In this document: one piece after another, positions 1-9,222 of the stretch
How positions within the stretch are numbered: the first letter of the stretch is position 1
Layout of the letters: each line of letters begins with the position of its first letter
NCBI RefSeq assembly: GCF_014202695.1
Contig: NZ_JACHHH010000016.1
Span: 1-39,815 of the forward strand
Origin: Oribacterium sinus
GTDB lineage: Bacteria; Bacillota; Clostridia; Lachnospirales; Lachnospiraceae
DNA: 39,815 nucleotides
Direction: 5' to 3'
Position numbers and translations under genes: made by a program
The notes under the pieces: generated by a model
Seen by the model: the letters and a program-made list of their open reading frames with translations, nothing else
Database searches by the model: none
What the model was told of the DNA's origin: nothing

Positions 1-27
1 AGGCAGAAATGAAATTTCAAACTGCCT
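1..27. other. Short hairpin at left edge
   Basis: AGGCAG and CTGCCT form a perfect 6-bp stem around a loop that itself contains GAAATTTC. A T-rich stretch follows on the plus strand, so this could be the terminator of a plus-strand gene beyond the left edge. The window cuts it off, so the assignment is weak. Confidence 0.3.
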
Positions 28-47
28 GATTTTAGGGATTTTTTAAA

Positions 48-90
48 GCTAGGTAGAATTTACCTCTGCACTGGAATTTACTTTTTCAAT
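48..90 (+). repeat. Dispersed short repeat, left copy
   Basis: The stretch GGTAGAATTTACCTCTGCAC matches the right end of the window (GGTAGATTTTACTTCTGCAC at 39762-39781) with two differences, and weaker similarity continues for about 20 nt. Both copies read in the same direction. Nothing shows what it is. Confidence 0.4.
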
Positions 91-106
91 TTAGCGAAAA
101 TAAAAA

Positions 107-299
107 AGAAATGCACCAAATTTTTCTCCTTATAAAGTATAGGGTTGAAATAGGGCACGCTTTCGCTAACTTCGCCTCGTAGCGGACACTAAGCGAAAAA
201 CAACAGTTCCTGTGTTTTTCGCAAGTGCCGACGGGCTCAGATTGCCCTTATTTCAACCCTATACTCTATGTCGGAGAAATGTATATCTGGTACATTTCT
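107..299. repeat. Structured intergenic element, copy A
   Basis: This is a large imperfect palindrome with a conserved core. The outer arms AGAAATGCACCA (107-118) and TGGTACATTTCT (288-299) pair with one G-T wobble. The inner arms AGTATAGGGTTGAAATA and TATTTCAACCCTATACT pair fully. The core runs from GGGCACGC to GATTGCCC and contains a hairpin AAGCGAAAAAC / GTTTTTCGC. It shares core and architecture with copies at 5655-5873 and 35568-35782. It lies just beyond the 3' end of ftsH and has no coding frame of note. Confidence 0.85.
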
Positions 300-325
300 A
301 TTTTATGTAATATGTGAAAACTGGC

Positions 326-2269
326 TTAGTTTTCCTCTCTGGCCACTACGGAGGGGTCCACTTCCTTTCGATTTAAAATCTCCAGGAACTCTTCTCCGGT
401 TATGGTTTCTCTTTCGTAGAGGAACTTGGTAATTTCGTGAAGCTTGGTAATATTGTCTTCCAAGAGCTTATAGGCTTTGTCGTGTTGTTTCTTTACCAAG
501 GCTACAACCATCTCATCAATCTTGGTTTGGGTTTCCGGAGAAACGGTTAGGCTGGAATCTCCCCCAAGATACTGGTTATGAAGCTGTTCCATAGCAACCA
601 TTCCCACCTCCGGATTCATACCGTAGCGGGTAATCATGGCTCTTGCAGACTTGGTTGCCCGCTCAATATCATTGGAAGCTCCTGTAGTACAGGTATGGAA
701 AATCAGTTCCTCCGCACAACGTCCGCCGGTGAGGGTGGCAATTTCATTTTCCAGCTCTTCCTTAGAATAGAGATAATGGTTTCCCTCTTCCTCCACCTGC
801 ATGGTATAACCCAAAGCACCTGAAGTTCTGGGGATAATAGTGATTTTATGAACCGGAGCAGAGTCCTTCTGTAAGGCAGCAACCAAGGCATGTCCCACCT
901 CATGGTATGCCACAATCAGCTTTTCCTTCTCCGTCATCACCTTATTTTTCTTCTGATAACCGGCAATAACCACCTCAATGGACTCTTCCAAGTCGGACTG
1001 TATAACTCTTTCTCTGCCGGCACGAACCGCCCTTAAAGCCGCCTCATTGATAATGTTGGCAAGTTCCGCACCGGATGCGCCGGGAGCCGCCTTGGCAATG
1101 GCCTCCAGGCTTACGTTATCGGACATTTTAATCTTGGCACTATGTACCTTTAAAATATCAATTCTTCCCTGATAATCCGGAAGCTCCACCGGCACTCTTC
1201 TATCAAATCTTCCCGGACGAAGAAGGGCAGGATCTAACTGATCCGGTTGGTTGGTGGCTGCCAGAAGAATAATGGCTTTATTGCTGTCAAAACCGTCCAT
1301 CTCCGTAAGAAGCTGATTTAAAGTCTGTTCTCTTTCATCATTTCCTCCCAATCCTCCGGCACCGCGCTTTTTACCGATGGCATCAATCTCATCAATAAAG
1401 ATAATACAGGGGGACTTTTTCTTTGCCTGATCAAAAAGATCACGAACCTTAGCAGCTCCCATACCAACATACATCTCTACAAATTCCGATCCGGAAATGG
1501 AAAAGAAGGGAACACCTGCTTCGCCGGCTACAGCCTTGGCCAGCATGGTTTTACCGGTTCCCGGAGGTCCCACAAGCAAAGCACCCTTGGGAATCTTTGC
1601 ACCGATTCTGGAATACTTGTCCGGATGATTTAAATAGTCTACCATCTCCGTGAGAAGCTCCTTTGCCTCATCTTCCCCGGCCACATCCTTAAAGCGAATG
1701 CTGTCATCCTTCTTCTCATACTCTCTGGCATTGGATCTTCCTAAACCGCCTAATCCAAAACCGCCCCCCATGCCGCCTATGGCGGATCCCATTCGCTTGG
1801 AAAGCCAGTTTCCTAAAGCCATAAAGAGCAGTAAGGGCACAACCCAGGAAAGAATGAAGTTTAAGAAGAAATTACTCTCTACAGGAATGGTTTCATTGTA
1901 CTCCACTCCCTGGGCATTTAACTCCTGCATAATCTGTGCTTCGTTAAATTCGTTGTTCACTCTTGTGGTACTGTAAGTTTGGGTCTTACCGTCTTTTTTC
2001 ACGTCATAGACAATGGTATTTTGATTAAATTCCACCTTACTGACGGTCTTATCCGTAATAGCCTTTTGAAATTCCGAATAAGCGGCAGGCTCAATTCTTG
2101 CCTGTTTCATTGCCGGAAATACAAAGGTATTCAGCAATAAAGTAATAATCATGGCAATAAAGACGTAGAACAGGAAGGATCTGGGTCTGTTTCCCCCTCC
2201 ATTGTCATCCTTTTTGTTGCCAGGAAAGAAATCGTCCCAGCCGGGCATAGAATTGTTCTTATTATCCAT
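326..2269 (-). CDS. ftsH: ATP-dependent zinc metalloprotease FtsH
   Basis: FtsH is a membrane-anchored AAA+ protease that degrades misfolded membrane proteins and short-lived regulators as a hexamer. The N-terminus has two membrane segments (about residues 31-52 and 134-156) flanking a small extracytoplasmic domain. The AAA module follows, with Walker A GPPGTGKT near 233, Walker [10 protein letters not shown] and an SRH ending in RPGRFDRR. The protease domain has the zinc motif HEVGH near 456. The length (647 aa) is usual for the family. I chose the second Met because AGGAG sits six bases before it and overlaps the upstream ATG at 2275. The gene is monocistronic, with the csoR terminator behind it and a structured repeat after it. 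Confidence 0.97.
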   Translation of the reverse strand: MDNKNNSMPGWDDFFPGNKKDDNGGGNRPRSFLFYVFIAMIITLLLNTFVFPAMKQARIEPAAYSEFQKAITDKTVSKVEFNQNTIVYDVKKDGKTQTYSTTRVNNEFNEAQIMQELNAQGVEYNETIPVESNFFLNFILSWVVPLLLFMALGNWLSKRMGSAIGGMGGGFGLGGLGRSNAREYEKKDDSIRFKDVAGEDEAKELLTEMVDYLNHPDKYSRIGAKIPKGALLVGPPGTGKTMLAKAVAGEAGVPFFSISGSEFVEMYVGMGAAKVRDLFDQAKKKSPCIIFIDEIDAIGKKRGAGGLGGNDEREQTLNQLLTEMDGFDSNKAIILLAATNQPDQLDPALLRPGRFDRRVPVELPDYQGRIDILKVHSAKIKMSDNVSLEAIAKAAPGASGAELANIINEAALRAVRAGRERVIQSDLEESIEVVIAGYQKKNKVMTEKEKLIVAYHEVGHALVAALQKDSAPVHKITIIPRTSGALGYTMQVEEEGNHYLYSKEELENEIATLTGGRCAEELIFHTCTTGASNDIERATKSARAMITRYGMNPEVGMVAMEQLHNQYLGGDSSLTVSPETQTKIDEMVVALVKKQHDKAYKLLEDNITKLHEITKFLYERETITGEEFLEILNRKEVDPSVVAREEN

Positions 2270-2371
2270 AAGCATCTCCTTTCTTTTGTTCTCTATACGG
2301 TATTCCTAAAATTTCTTTATATTGTTTCAACCATTGCCCTGTTAAAAGCAGAATGCAAGGTGAAACTTTAA

Positions 2372-2414
2372 AGTAGCTTCGTTTAAACGAGATATACTCT
2401 CTTCGGACGCTACT
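2372..2414. promoter_or_regulatory. Palindromic region upstream of ftsH
   Basis: AGTAGC (2372-2377) pairs with GCTACT (2409-2414). Between them lies a perfect 12-bp palindrome TCGTTTAAACGA (2379-2390). The position, between the csoR terminator and the ftsH start, suits an operator or leader structure of ftsH. No known heat-shock operator such as CIRCE is recognisable, so the role is a guess. Confidence 0.35.
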
Positions 2415-2423
2415 CCTGAAGAA

Positions 2424-2457
2424 TAAAAAAGAACTCTATGGAGTATAGAGTTCTTTT
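2424..2457 (-). terminator. Rho-independent terminator of csoR
   Basis: AAGAACTCTAT and ATAGAGTTCTT form an 11-bp perfect stem with a 5-nt loop. T runs occur on both sides, so it could work in both directions. It lies about 40 nt after the csoR stop codon. Confidence 0.85.
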
Positions 2458-2493
2458 GTGTTTAAAGTATGAAAAGCGTAAGAAAATTTTTCG

Positions 2494-2829
2494 TTACATG
2501 ATTTTCTTAATCAAGCCGCACAGCTCCTCTACCGCCTCGGTTTTACCCTCCTGAATATCGGAAACAACACAGCTTTCTATATGGCTTTGCAACAGCTCCT
2601 TGCTAAAGGCCTTTAGGGCAGAGGAAACAGAACTAACCTGGGTAAGGATATCCACACAATATCGCTCTTCTAAAAGCATATTGCGAATTCCTCGAATCTG
2701 TCCCTCCATACGGTTCAATCGAGAAATCAAATCTCTTCTTTCCCTCTCATCCCTGGCCTGTTTTTTCTTTCTTCCTCCACAGCACCCTCCCATTTCCATG
2801 GAAGCTTCTTGCTTTTGCTCCTCCTGCAT
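2494..2829 (-). CDS. csoR: Copper-sensing repressor CsoR
   Basis: CsoR is an all-helical tetrameric repressor that leaves DNA when it binds Cu(I). With a 111-aa product the ligand triad is Cys58, His83 and Cys87, which is the C-x24-H-x3-C pattern of copper-type members of the CsoR/RcnR family. An N-terminal CCGGRKKK stretch adds two cysteines and positive charge before the core. I prefer the ATG at 2829, with AAGGGAG nine bases upstream, over a GTG at 2865 that has no ribosome site. It lies 106 bp after copA in the same direction, and an operator of its type sits in the copA promoter, so repressor and pump are probably co-regulated. Confidence 0.9.
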   Translation of the reverse strand: MQEEQKQEASMEMGGCCGGRKKKQARDERERRDLISRLNRMEGQIRGIRNMLLEERYCVDILTQVSSVSSALKAFSKELLQSHIESCVVSDIQEGKTEAVEELCGLIKKIM

Positions 2830-2935
2830 AAATGCAATCTCCCTTATAGACATTCTTGTTTTCACATCGTTTTATAAAAATCAGAGCCTTACTTGATTAT
2901 GTACACTGATTACGAAAAATGATGATGAAAATTAA

Positions 2936-3145
2936 TTATGAAATGGATTTTACCGTATATTCCTGATCTTCTACAGCCTTCTTCAAGACTTCATCCGCCA
3001 CGGCTTCTTTCAAAGTAACAACGGCCTTACCGGTTTCATGACTAACCTCAGCCTTTTCCACCTGTGGCAAAGCCTCTAAAGCCTTCTTTACAGTTCCGGA
3101 ACAATGTCCGCACATCATACCTTCAATGTCCAAATGCTTCTCCAT
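2936..3145 (-). CDS. Possible internal start giving a free CopZ-like copper chaperone
   Basis: Codon 790 of copA is an in-frame ATG preceded by AAAAGGAGA with a 5-nt gap, an almost ideal ribosome site inside a coding region. Starting there gives exactly the last 69 residues: an isolated HMA domain with MMCGHC at Cys12 and Cys15. That is the typical size of the stand-alone chaperone CopZ. No separate copZ is seen beside copA and csoR. The ribosome site is seen directly; that it is used is inference. The AAAGGAGA could also arise by chance from the Lys-Glu codons of the linker. Confidence 0.5.
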   Translation of the reverse strand: MEKHLDIEGMMCGHCSGTVKKALEALPQVEKAEVSHETGKAVVTLKEAVADEVLKKAVEDQEYTVKSIS

Positions 3146-5512
3146 AACAATCTCCTTTTCTTTTTGTGCATGACTCTCTTTCTTTGCAGAGTCAAAATCC
3201 AACAGTAACTTTTCTTTCTTTTCTTCCGCCAAGCCTTTCCTATGGTCTTTAGCGGAATTGTTTATGTTAAATAAGTTTAACCTGAGTGCATTTAAGCACA
3301 CGGAAAAGCTGGAAAGGCTCATCGCCGCCGCCCCCACCATAGGACTCATGGCAAAATTCCAATGGAAGATGGCGGAATAAAATCCTGCAGCAAGGGGGAT
3401 ACAAATCACATTATAGAAGAAGGCCCAGAACAGGTTCTCATGAATGTTTCGAATCGTAGCTCTGGAAAGTCGAATACTCTTCGGAATATCCCTTACTTTT
3501 GATTTCATCAGTACTAAATCCGCCGCATCAATAGCCACATCCGTACCTGCCCCTATGGCAATCCCCAGATCCGCTCTTGTCAGGGCAACCGCATCATTGA
3601 TACCGTCTCCTACCATGGCTACCTTACCATAGTTTTGGAGTTTTCGAATAACCTCTTCTTTTCCGTCAGGAAGCACTTCGGCAATGACCATATCCACTCC
3701 GGCTTCCTTACCGATGGCATTTGCTGTCCTTCTCTGATCGCCGGTAAGCATAACCGTGAATATTCCCTGCTTTTTCAGCTCTTCAATTCCCGTCTTTGCA
3801 TCCTCCTTTAAGGTATCCGCTACGGCGATACAGCCTAAAAGCTTCTCTCCTTTTGCAAAGAATAATGGGGTTTTTCCCTCTTCGGAAAAGCTGTTACAAT
3901 GCTCTTCAAAACTCTTTTCCAAAGAAAAATGCTCTTTCATATAGGATAAGGAAGCTGCCACAGCTTTTTCTCCCTCTATGGTTCCGGAAACACCATGTCC
4001 CACCATAGCCTGAAAATTATCCACGGGCAGTGTAGAAATCTTCTTCTCTTCCCCATAATTTAAAATAGCTTTTGCTAAAGGGTGTTCCGAATTCTTTTCC
4101 AGGGAAACTGCCAGAGTCAAAAGCTCTTCTTCGGAAACTCCCTGCATAGGAAGAAGATCCGTAAGCACCGGGCTTCCATTGGTAATGGTACCGGTCTTAT
4201 CCAGGGCAATAATTTCTACCTTTCCGGCTGCCTCCAAAGAAGCGGCAGTTTTAAATAAAAGCCCGTTTTTTGCGCCAACACCATTTCCCACCATAATGGC
4301 TACCGGTGTGGCCAGTCCCAAAGCACAGGGACAGCTGATAACCAGTACGGCTACAGCTCTGGAAAGAGCATCGGAAAATGTTCCTCCACTCAAAAGAATT
4401 ACAACAAAGGTCAGTATGGCAATACCAATAACCGCCGGTACAAAAACACCGGAGATTTGGTCTGCTATTCTGGCAATAGGAGCCTTGGTTGCTGCCGCAT
4501 CGGATACCATTTGAATGATTTGAGATAAGGTGGTATCCTTTCCTACTCTGCTGGCTTTAGCCTTGATAAAGCCGGACTGATTCAAAGTACCGGCAGAGAC
4601 CTTGTCCCCTTCTCCCTTATCTACAGGAAGGGATTCTCCCGTTAATGCCGACTCATCCACAGCAGTAACACCGCTTATAATAACACCGTCAACCGGTATC
4701 TGTTCTCCCGGATATACCGTGAAGAAGTCTCCCTCCTTCACTTCCTCTACGGAAACTTCTGTTTCCTGCTCCCCTGTAAGAAGGTGTGCCTTTTTAGGAC
4801 TTAAATTCATTAAGCTCTTTAAAGCATCTGTAGTCCTTCCCTTTGAAATTGCTTCCAAAAGCTTTCCCAAAGTAATCAGGGTAGGAATCATAGCGGCAGT
4901 TTCAAAGTAAAGATGATGCCCCAGCGTTTTTACCTGCTCCAGGTTTCCCTCTCCAAAGGCATAGAGAATACCGTAAAGGATTCCCAGGGAGTACAAAAAG
5001 GATGCGGCGGAGCCCAAGGCCACCAAAGTATCCATATTGGGGGCTAAAGCAAAGGCACTCTTAAAACCGGAAATGAAAAACTTTCTGTTGATGTAAAGAA
5101 CAATTAAACTAAGTAAGAGTTCCGTTAATGCCAATATTCCGGGATTGGAAAAGGCCTTTGGAAGCGGAGCATGGAATAACATTGGCCCCATGGAAAAATA
5201 CAAAAGAATTGCTAAGAAAAATAAGGATTGAAGCAGTCTCTTTTTTAGCTTTGGACTTTCGGTATCCTTTAGAGCATCCCCCTTATCTTTCTTCTCCGAT
5301 AGGGTATTGCTCTCTTCCGGATTCTCAAAACCGTAACCGGCAGCTTCTACTGCTTTTTGGATTTCATCTGCCCCTACTTCTCCTTCCACTCCCAGGGAGT
5401 TGGTTAAAAGAGAAACGGAGCAGGACTTTACGCCGGGGACTTTAGACACGGCTTTTTCTACTCTACTTTGACAGGAAGCACAGGTCATCCCTGTAACTCT
5501 ATATTGTTTCAT
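2936..5512 (-). CDS. copA: Copper-exporting P1B-type ATPase CopA with C-terminal HMA domain
   Basis: This pump exports Cu(I) across the membrane using ATP. An N-terminal HMA domain has MTCASC (Cys11, Cys14). The P1B membrane core has the CPC motif near 393-395. The phosphorylation motif DKTGT is near 437, SEHP marks the nucleotide site, and GDGIND is near 633. A charged linker after the last membrane helix leads to a second HMA domain with MMCGHC (Cys801, Cys804). A C-terminal HMA is less common than a tandem pair at the N-terminus. The start has AGGAGGAAGAT in front. The gene is driven by a promoter with a CsoR operator and is followed by csoR. Confidence 0.96.
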   Translation of the reverse strand: MKQYRVTGMTCASCQSRVEKAVSKVPGVKSCSVSLLTNSLGVEGEVGADEIQKAVEAAGYGFENPEESNTLSEKKDKGDALKDTESPKLKKRLLQSLFFLAILLYFSMGPMLFHAPLPKAFSNPGILALTELLLSLIVLYINRKFFISGFKSAFALAPNMDTLVALGSAASFLYSLGILYGILYAFGEGNLEQVKTLGHHLYFETAAMIPTLITLGKLLEAISKGRTTDALKSLMNLSPKKAHLLTGEQETEVSVEEVKEGDFFTVYPGEQIPVDGVIISGVTAVDESALTGESLPVDKGEGDKVSAGTLNQSGFIKAKASRVGKDTTLSQIIQMVSDAAATKAPIARIADQISGVFVPAVIGIAILTFVVILLSGGTFSDALSRAVAVLVISCPCALGLATPVAIMVGNGVGAKNGLLFKTAASLEAAGKVEIIALDKTGTITNGSPVLTDLLPMQGVSEEELLTLAVSLEKNSEHPLAKAILNYGEEKKISTLPVDNFQAMVGHGVSGTIEGEKAVAASLSYMKEHFSLEKSFEEHCNSFSEEGKTPLFFAKGEKLLGCIAVADTLKEDAKTGIEELKKQGIFTVMLTGDQRRTANAIGKEAGVDMVIAEVLPDGKEEVIRKLQNYGKVAMVGDGINDAVALTRADLGIAIGAGTDVAIDAADLVLMKSKVRDIPKSIRLSRATIRNIHENLFWAFFYNVICIPLAAGFYSAIFHWNFAMSPMVGAAAMSLSSFSVCLNALRLNLFNINNSAKDHRKGLAEEKKEKLLLDFDSAKKESHAQKEKEIVMEKHLDIEGMMCGHCSGTVKKALEALPQVEKAEVSHETGKAVVTLKEAVADEVLKKAVEDQEYTVKSIS

Positions 5513-5538
5513 ATCTTCCTCCTTTCTTTTTCGACATC

Positions 5539-5567
5539 ATGATATACCCCCATAGGGTATATGTCAA
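5539..5567 (-). promoter_or_regulatory. copA promoter with CsoR-type operator
   Basis: On the minus strand, TTGACA (5562-5567) and TATCAT (5539-5544) are 17 bp apart. The spacer is filled by an inverted repeat at 5542-5562, ATATACCC with GGGTATAT across a short centre. This matches the usual form of CsoR operators (TACCC...GGGTA). Bound CsoR would cover both promoter elements, and copper would release it. Confidence 0.85.
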
Positions 5568-5581
5568 GGAGGGAAATATAA

Positions 5582-5985
5582 AAAATTGAAGAACTTGAAA
5601 TATGATACCCTTGAATACAATATGGGTCTGAAAATGGGGCACTCTCTCGCTTCAAAATTAAAGAACTTGATAAAATTATCTCCTTCAATGTAGCAATAGG
5701 TCTGGAATTCGGGCACGCTCTCGCTAACTTCGCCTCGCAGCGGATACTAAGCGAAAAACTTCAGTTCCTTCGTTTTTCGCAAGTACCGGCGGGCTTAGAT
5801 TGCCCTTATTCCAGACCTATTCTACATTGCATGTAAATTGGAATTCCTGATTTTCAAGTCATTCAATTTTTCAGCTTTCCAGAAGCACTGACGGGCTCAG
5901 ATTAGCTCAAATTTCAGACCTATATGGTATTGCATGAATTTCGAATTTCAGACCCATATTGTATTGCATAAGTTTCGAATTAGTA
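5582..5985. repeat. Broken structured element (copy D) interrupted by copy B
   Basis: A left part (5582-5653) reads through AATACAATATGGGTCTGAAA and GGGGCACTCTCTCGC, then stops. Its pairing partners reappear at 5886-5985: CGGGCTCAGATT, then two successive right arms, TTTCAGACCTATATGGTATT and TTTCAGACCCATATTGTATT. Complete copy B lies between the halves. The right arm is therefore duplicated and the core is missing. The arrangement suggests insertion of one element into another, or recombination between copies. Confidence 0.65.
5655..5873. repeat. Structured intergenic element, copy B
   Basis: Outer arms AAAATTAAAGAACTTGA and TCAAGTCATTCAATTTT pair imperfectly. Inner arms AATAGGTCTGGAAT and ATTCCAGACCTATT pair fully. 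The core runs from GGGCACGCTCTCGCTAAC to CGGGCTTAGATTGCCC and contains the AAGCGAAAAAC / GTTTTTCGC hairpin. It sits between the copA promoter and the 3' end of the phosphoesterase gene, inside copy D. Confidence 0.85.
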
Positions 5986-6015
5986 GTTTCGAAATTCTAA
6001 ATTTTCATTTCTTTT

Positions 6016-6573
6016 TTAGAACTCTATCTTTTTATATGCTTCTCCTTTTTCTACATCGTATAGGGTGAAGCTGTTGTCTTCCAAAATGCCGTAGCTGTGG
6101 GGGCTGTCTTCTTTAGGATGGCTGATGGAGCCGGGGTTTAGGTGATAAAAATACTTCTCTCCTCTGGTCTTCTTCATTGCCACGGGAACATGGGTATGCC
6201 CCTGGAGGAAGATATCTCCATCTTTTTGAAGCGGAAAACTTTCCGCGTTATAGACATGGCCATGGGAAAGGAACACTCTGTGCTTTCCCCACTCCAGGAT
6301 GGCATAGTCCGCCATAACGGGAAAGTCCAAAACCATCTGATCCACCTCTGCCTCACAGTTTCCCCGAACCGCAAGAATTTCTTCCTTCAGCGGATTTAAG
6401 AGAGCTATGACCTCTTTGGGGGCATAGTCTCTTGGCAGAGAATTTCTGGGGCCATGATACAAAACATCTCCCAAAAGCAGGATTCTCTCACAGCCGCTTT
6501 TTTGATAGGCCTCTATCCCAAGCTTTGCATAATACGCAGAGCCATGAATATCACTAAGTACAAAATACCGCAT
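6016..6573 (-). CDS. YfcE/MJ0936-type metallophosphoesterase
   Basis: This small calcineurin-like phosphoesterase acts on phosphodiester bonds through two metal ions; the physiological substrate is unknown. The metal-site motifs are in the usual order: DIH (Asp8, His10), GDVLYHGPRN (Asp36), GNCE (Asn72), SHGH (His104, His106) and GHTH (His126, His128). The length (185 aa) is typical. The start at 6573 is set by AAAGGATG upstream, and the ATG follows the argS stop codon by one base, so it is probably translationally coupled to argS. It resembles E. coli YfcE more than larger 3',5'-cyclic phosphodiesterases. Confidence 0.88.
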   Translation of the reverse strand: MRYFVLSDIHGSAYYAKLGIEAYQKSGCERILLLGDVLYHGPRNSLPRDYAPKEVIALLNPLKEEILAVRGNCEAEVDQMVLDFPVMADYAILEWGKHRVFLSHGHVYNAESFPLQKDGDIFLQGHTHVPVAMKKTRGEKYFYHLNPGSISHPKEDSPHSYGILEDNSFTLYDVEKGEAYKKIEF

Positions 6574-6574
6574 C

Positions 6575-8377
6575 TTACATCCTTTCCGGAGCAGAGAAGC
6601 CCAGCACATGAATACAATCCATAAGCACCTTCCAGCTTAGGCAAAGAAGACCAATATATTCCTTCTTCTTTTGCTCGTCCTCCTCTGTCAAGATCTTTAC
6701 ATTGTGATAGAAAGAATTGAACTGATTGGCCAAAGAATAGATATAGGTACAAATCTTATGGGGAGCACATTCTCTCCATGCATCCCGCATCTCATCCTGG
6801 AAGGCTGCCAGAATTTTTGCAAGTGCCATTACATTTTCATCCCCGGAACTTCCAATGGGATAGTTCTTTGCATTTTCCGATATCCAGCTTAGGCTATCCT
6901 TCCAAGCCTCTCCCTTACTTTCCGCATACTTCCGTAAAATGGAGGAGATACGGACAATGGTATAAAGAATATAGGGGCCGGTATTTCCTTCAAAGGCAGT
7001 AAATTTCTCCAAGTCGAAGATATAATCCTTGGTGGCTTGGTTGGAAAGGTCACCGTACTTTAAAGCAGCTAAGGCTACGATTCCGGCGGTTTCCTCTTTT
7101 TCCTCTTGGCTCAAGCCATTATCCTTGGATTCCTCCATACGCTTTAAAACGGAATCTCTGGTCTCGGAAATCAGGCGCTCCAGTCTTAAGACTCCCCCCT
7201 CTCTGGTTTTAAAGGGCTTTCCGTCCTTTCCGTTCATGGTACCGAAGCCGATATAGCTTAATTCTGTTTCTTTAGGAAGAAGCTCTGCCCGTCTTGCCAC
7301 ACGGAAAAACTGTGTATAGTGAAGGGCCTGACGACTATCTGCTATATAAAGATATAAATCCTTCGGATAATGCTCTTCTCTATCCATAATGGTTCCAAGG
7401 TCAGATGTGGCATAGAGGCTTGCTCCGTCGGATTTCTGAATCATACAGGGAGGATATTCCTTACTGTCCCCCTCCTCCGTAATATCCACCACTAATGCTC
7501 CCTGAGAACGATAGGCTAATTTCTTCTCTTCCAGTAAAGAAATCAGCTTTGGAATATAGGGGTCCGCATCTGACTCCCCCTTCCACAGATCAAAGTGCAC
7601 ATCCAGAGCTTCATAGTTCTTCTTTAAATCCGCAACGGAAACTTCCATAATTCTTTCCCAAACCTTATGAAATACAGGATCTCCCTGCTGTAGCTTTAAG
7701 GTATTTTCCTTGGCACGGTTAGCATATTCCTCATTAAGCAGATTTCCGGCTTCATCCTTTTCCTTGGCTTTCTTGGAAGCAAAGGGGTAAATCTCTTCCA
7801 GCTCGGAAATCGTAAAGGGCTTTTCCAGCTCTCCTCTGTCCTCTAATTCTGTGATAATGAGTCCCATTTGCAGACCCCAGTCTCCAAGATGCACATCTCC
7901 TACCACATTATTTCCAAGTCTTTTTCCCATTCTTTTCAGGGCTTCTCCGATTACAGCAGAACGAAGGTGTCCTACATGAAGAGGCTTTGCCACATTGGCT
8001 CCGCCGTAGTCCAGTAAAATCTTTCTACCTTCCTTTTCATGAAGGCCATTCTGCTCTTCCGTCTGCATCCCCTGAAGATAAGCTCCTAAAAATTGTGGGG
8101 AAAGCTTCACATTTAAAAATCCCGGCTTTACCGCTTCAACAGAAGAAAATAAAGGAGTATCTTTATAGCTTTTCTTTTCCAAAAACCCCTTTACCTTCTC
8201 GGCCAAAGCAATGGGATTCTCCTGATATTTTTTTGCTCCCATCAAAGCCCCGTTACTTTGATAGTCGCAAAGGTCAGGACGGTTGGAAACACTGACCTTA
8301 GCTAAGTCCTTATCATACCCCGCCTCCACAAAGGCAGATTCCATAGCTTCCTGTAGTATTGCTTTTAAAGCCTGCAT
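6575..8377 (-). CDS. argS: Arginyl-tRNA synthetase
   Basis: ArgS is a class I aminoacyl-tRNA synthetase that charges tRNA-Arg. The product is 600 aa with an N-terminal Arg-tRNA-binding (Add1) domain. The HIGH box is HVGH near 130. A degenerate KMSKS region (GKDGKPFKTR) is near 380-388, as is common for this enzyme. A helical anticodon-binding domain ends in APERM. The start at 8377 has AAAGGATCGCT in front. A Rho-independent terminator of the upstream gene ends only about 15 bases before the start codon, leaving no room for a promoter between them. The phosphoesterase gene follows immediately. Confidence 0.96.
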   Translation of the reverse strand: MQALKAILQEAMESAFVEAGYDKDLAKVSVSNRPDLCDYQSNGALMGAKKYQENPIALAEKVKGFLEKKSYKDTPLFSSVEAVKPGFLNVKLSPQFLGAYLQGMQTEEQNGLHEKEGRKILLDYGGANVAKPLHVGHLRSAVIGEALKRMGKRLGNNVVGDVHLGDWGLQMGLIITELEDRGELEKPFTISELEEIYPFASKKAKEKDEAGNLLNEEYANRAKENTLKLQQGDPVFHKVWERIMEVSVADLKKNYEALDVHFDLWKGESDADPYIPKLISLLEEKKLAYRSQGALVVDITEEGDSKEYPPCMIQKSDGASLYATSDLGTIMDREEHYPKDLYLYIADSRQALHYTQFFRVARRAELLPKETELSYIGFGTMNGKDGKPFKTREGGVLRLERLISETRDSVLKRMEESKDNGLSQEEKEETAGIVALAALKYGDLSNQATKDYIFDLEKFTAFEGNTGPYILYTIVRISSILRKYAESKGEAWKDSLSWISENAKNYPIGSSGDENVMALAKILAAFQDEMRDAWRECAPHKICTYIYSLANQFNSFYHNVKILTEEDEQKKKEYIGLLCLSWKVLMDCIHVLGFSAPERM

Positions 8378-8392
8378 AGCGATCCTTTCTAC

Positions 8393-8420
8393 AAAAAAAG
8401 GCTTCCTTTTAGGAAGCCTT
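8393..8420 (-). terminator. Terminator between efp and argS
   Basis: On the minus strand AAGGCTTCC pairs with GGAAGCCTT (9 bp, loop TAAAA) and is followed by a run of T. It lies 65 nt after the efp stop. The argS ribosome site begins within a few bases of the T run, so argS must be reached by readthrough or by a regulated terminator. Confidence 0.9.
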
Positions 8421-8484
8421 AGTCTCAATTTTCTTCTAGGAGAAGCATTCTTCCCAGTGCTTATTCTCTACACCAGTCCTGCAC

Positions 8485-9042
8485 TTATGCTCTGGACTCG
8501 TAGTCACCTGTCTGGGTAGAAATAATAATCTTATCTCCGATATTTACAAACAGAGGAACCTGTACTTCAACACCTGTCTCAACAGTAGCAGGCTTTGTTG
8601 CACCGGTGGTGGTATTACCCTTAATTCCCGGCTCTGTATGAGTAACCTCTAAGGTTACCTTCAAAGGAGGCTCTACAGAGAATACATTTCCCTGATAAGA
8701 TACTACCTTAACGGTTTCGTTCTCTTTAACGAACTTCATGGAATCTGCAATCTGCTCATGAGACAAAGCAATCTGCTCAAAGGTCTCATTGTTCATGAAG
8801 TTGTACATCTCTCCGTCATCATAGAGATACTGCATATCTACACGGTCAATACGTGCTGCAGGAAACTTCTCTGTGGGACGGAAGGTCTTATCGGTTACAC
8901 CACCGTTAATAACATTTCTTAACTTGGTACGAACGAAGGCAGCTCCCTTACCGGGCTTAACGTGCTGGAACTCCACGATCTGAACTACCTGTCCATCCAT
9001 CTCAATTGTAACACCATTTCTGAAATCACCTGCAGAAACCAT
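8485..9042 (-). CDS. efp: Translation elongation factor P
   Basis: EF-P relieves ribosome stalling at consecutive prolines by entering between the P and E sites. The 185-aa product has the KOW-like N-domain with the exposed loop KPGKGAAF; Lys32 is the residue modified in many species. Two OB-type domains follow, with the C-terminal signature near [22 protein letters not shown] sits seven bases before the ATG. A promoter is visible at 9117-9145 and a terminator follows the gene, so it can form its own unit. Confidence 0.97.
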   Translation of the reverse strand: MVSAGDFRNGVTIEMDGQVVQIVEFQHVKPGKGAAFVRTKLRNVINGGVTDKTFRPTEKFPAARIDRVDMQYLYDDGEMYNFMNNETFEQIALSHEQIADSMKFVKENETVKVVSYQGNVFSVEPPLKVTLEVTHTEPGIKGNTTTGATKPATVETGVEVQVPLFVNIGDKIIISTQTGDYESRA

Positions 9043-9116
9043 AAATCCTCCTAAATCACTTTTCTTTGGGAAAAACTCCCCCTTCTCTTAGGCACTTGGC
9101 CATTAACTCGGGAACA

Positions 9117-9145
9117 ATTCTAATATAAAACAAATAAACATGCAA
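9117..9145 (-). promoter_or_regulatory. Probable efp promoter
   Basis: TTGCAT (9140-9145) and TAGAAT (9117-9122) are 17 bp apart on the minus strand, in the 180-bp gap before efp. This gives a leader of roughly 65 nt. Confidence 0.5.
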
Positions 9146-9222
9146 GCTTTCCTTCCGGAAAATCCGGCGAAAAAATCGGAATTTTCATAGAAAATCAACG
9201 GAAATGTCCTATTCTCTTCCTT

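Noticed and set aside
107-299. Copy A as a simple ftsH terminator
   Set aside because: The paired region spans nearly 200 nt with a core shared with two other loci, and has no T run at the right place on the minus strand.
2494-2865. GTG start for csoR at 2865
   Set aside because: No ribosome site lies in front of it, whereas the ATG at 2829 has AAGGGAG at good distance and gives a normal family length.
8377-8484. T-box riboswitch before argS
   Set aside because: No AGGGTGGNACCGCG-like core and too little space; only a terminator hairpin is visible.
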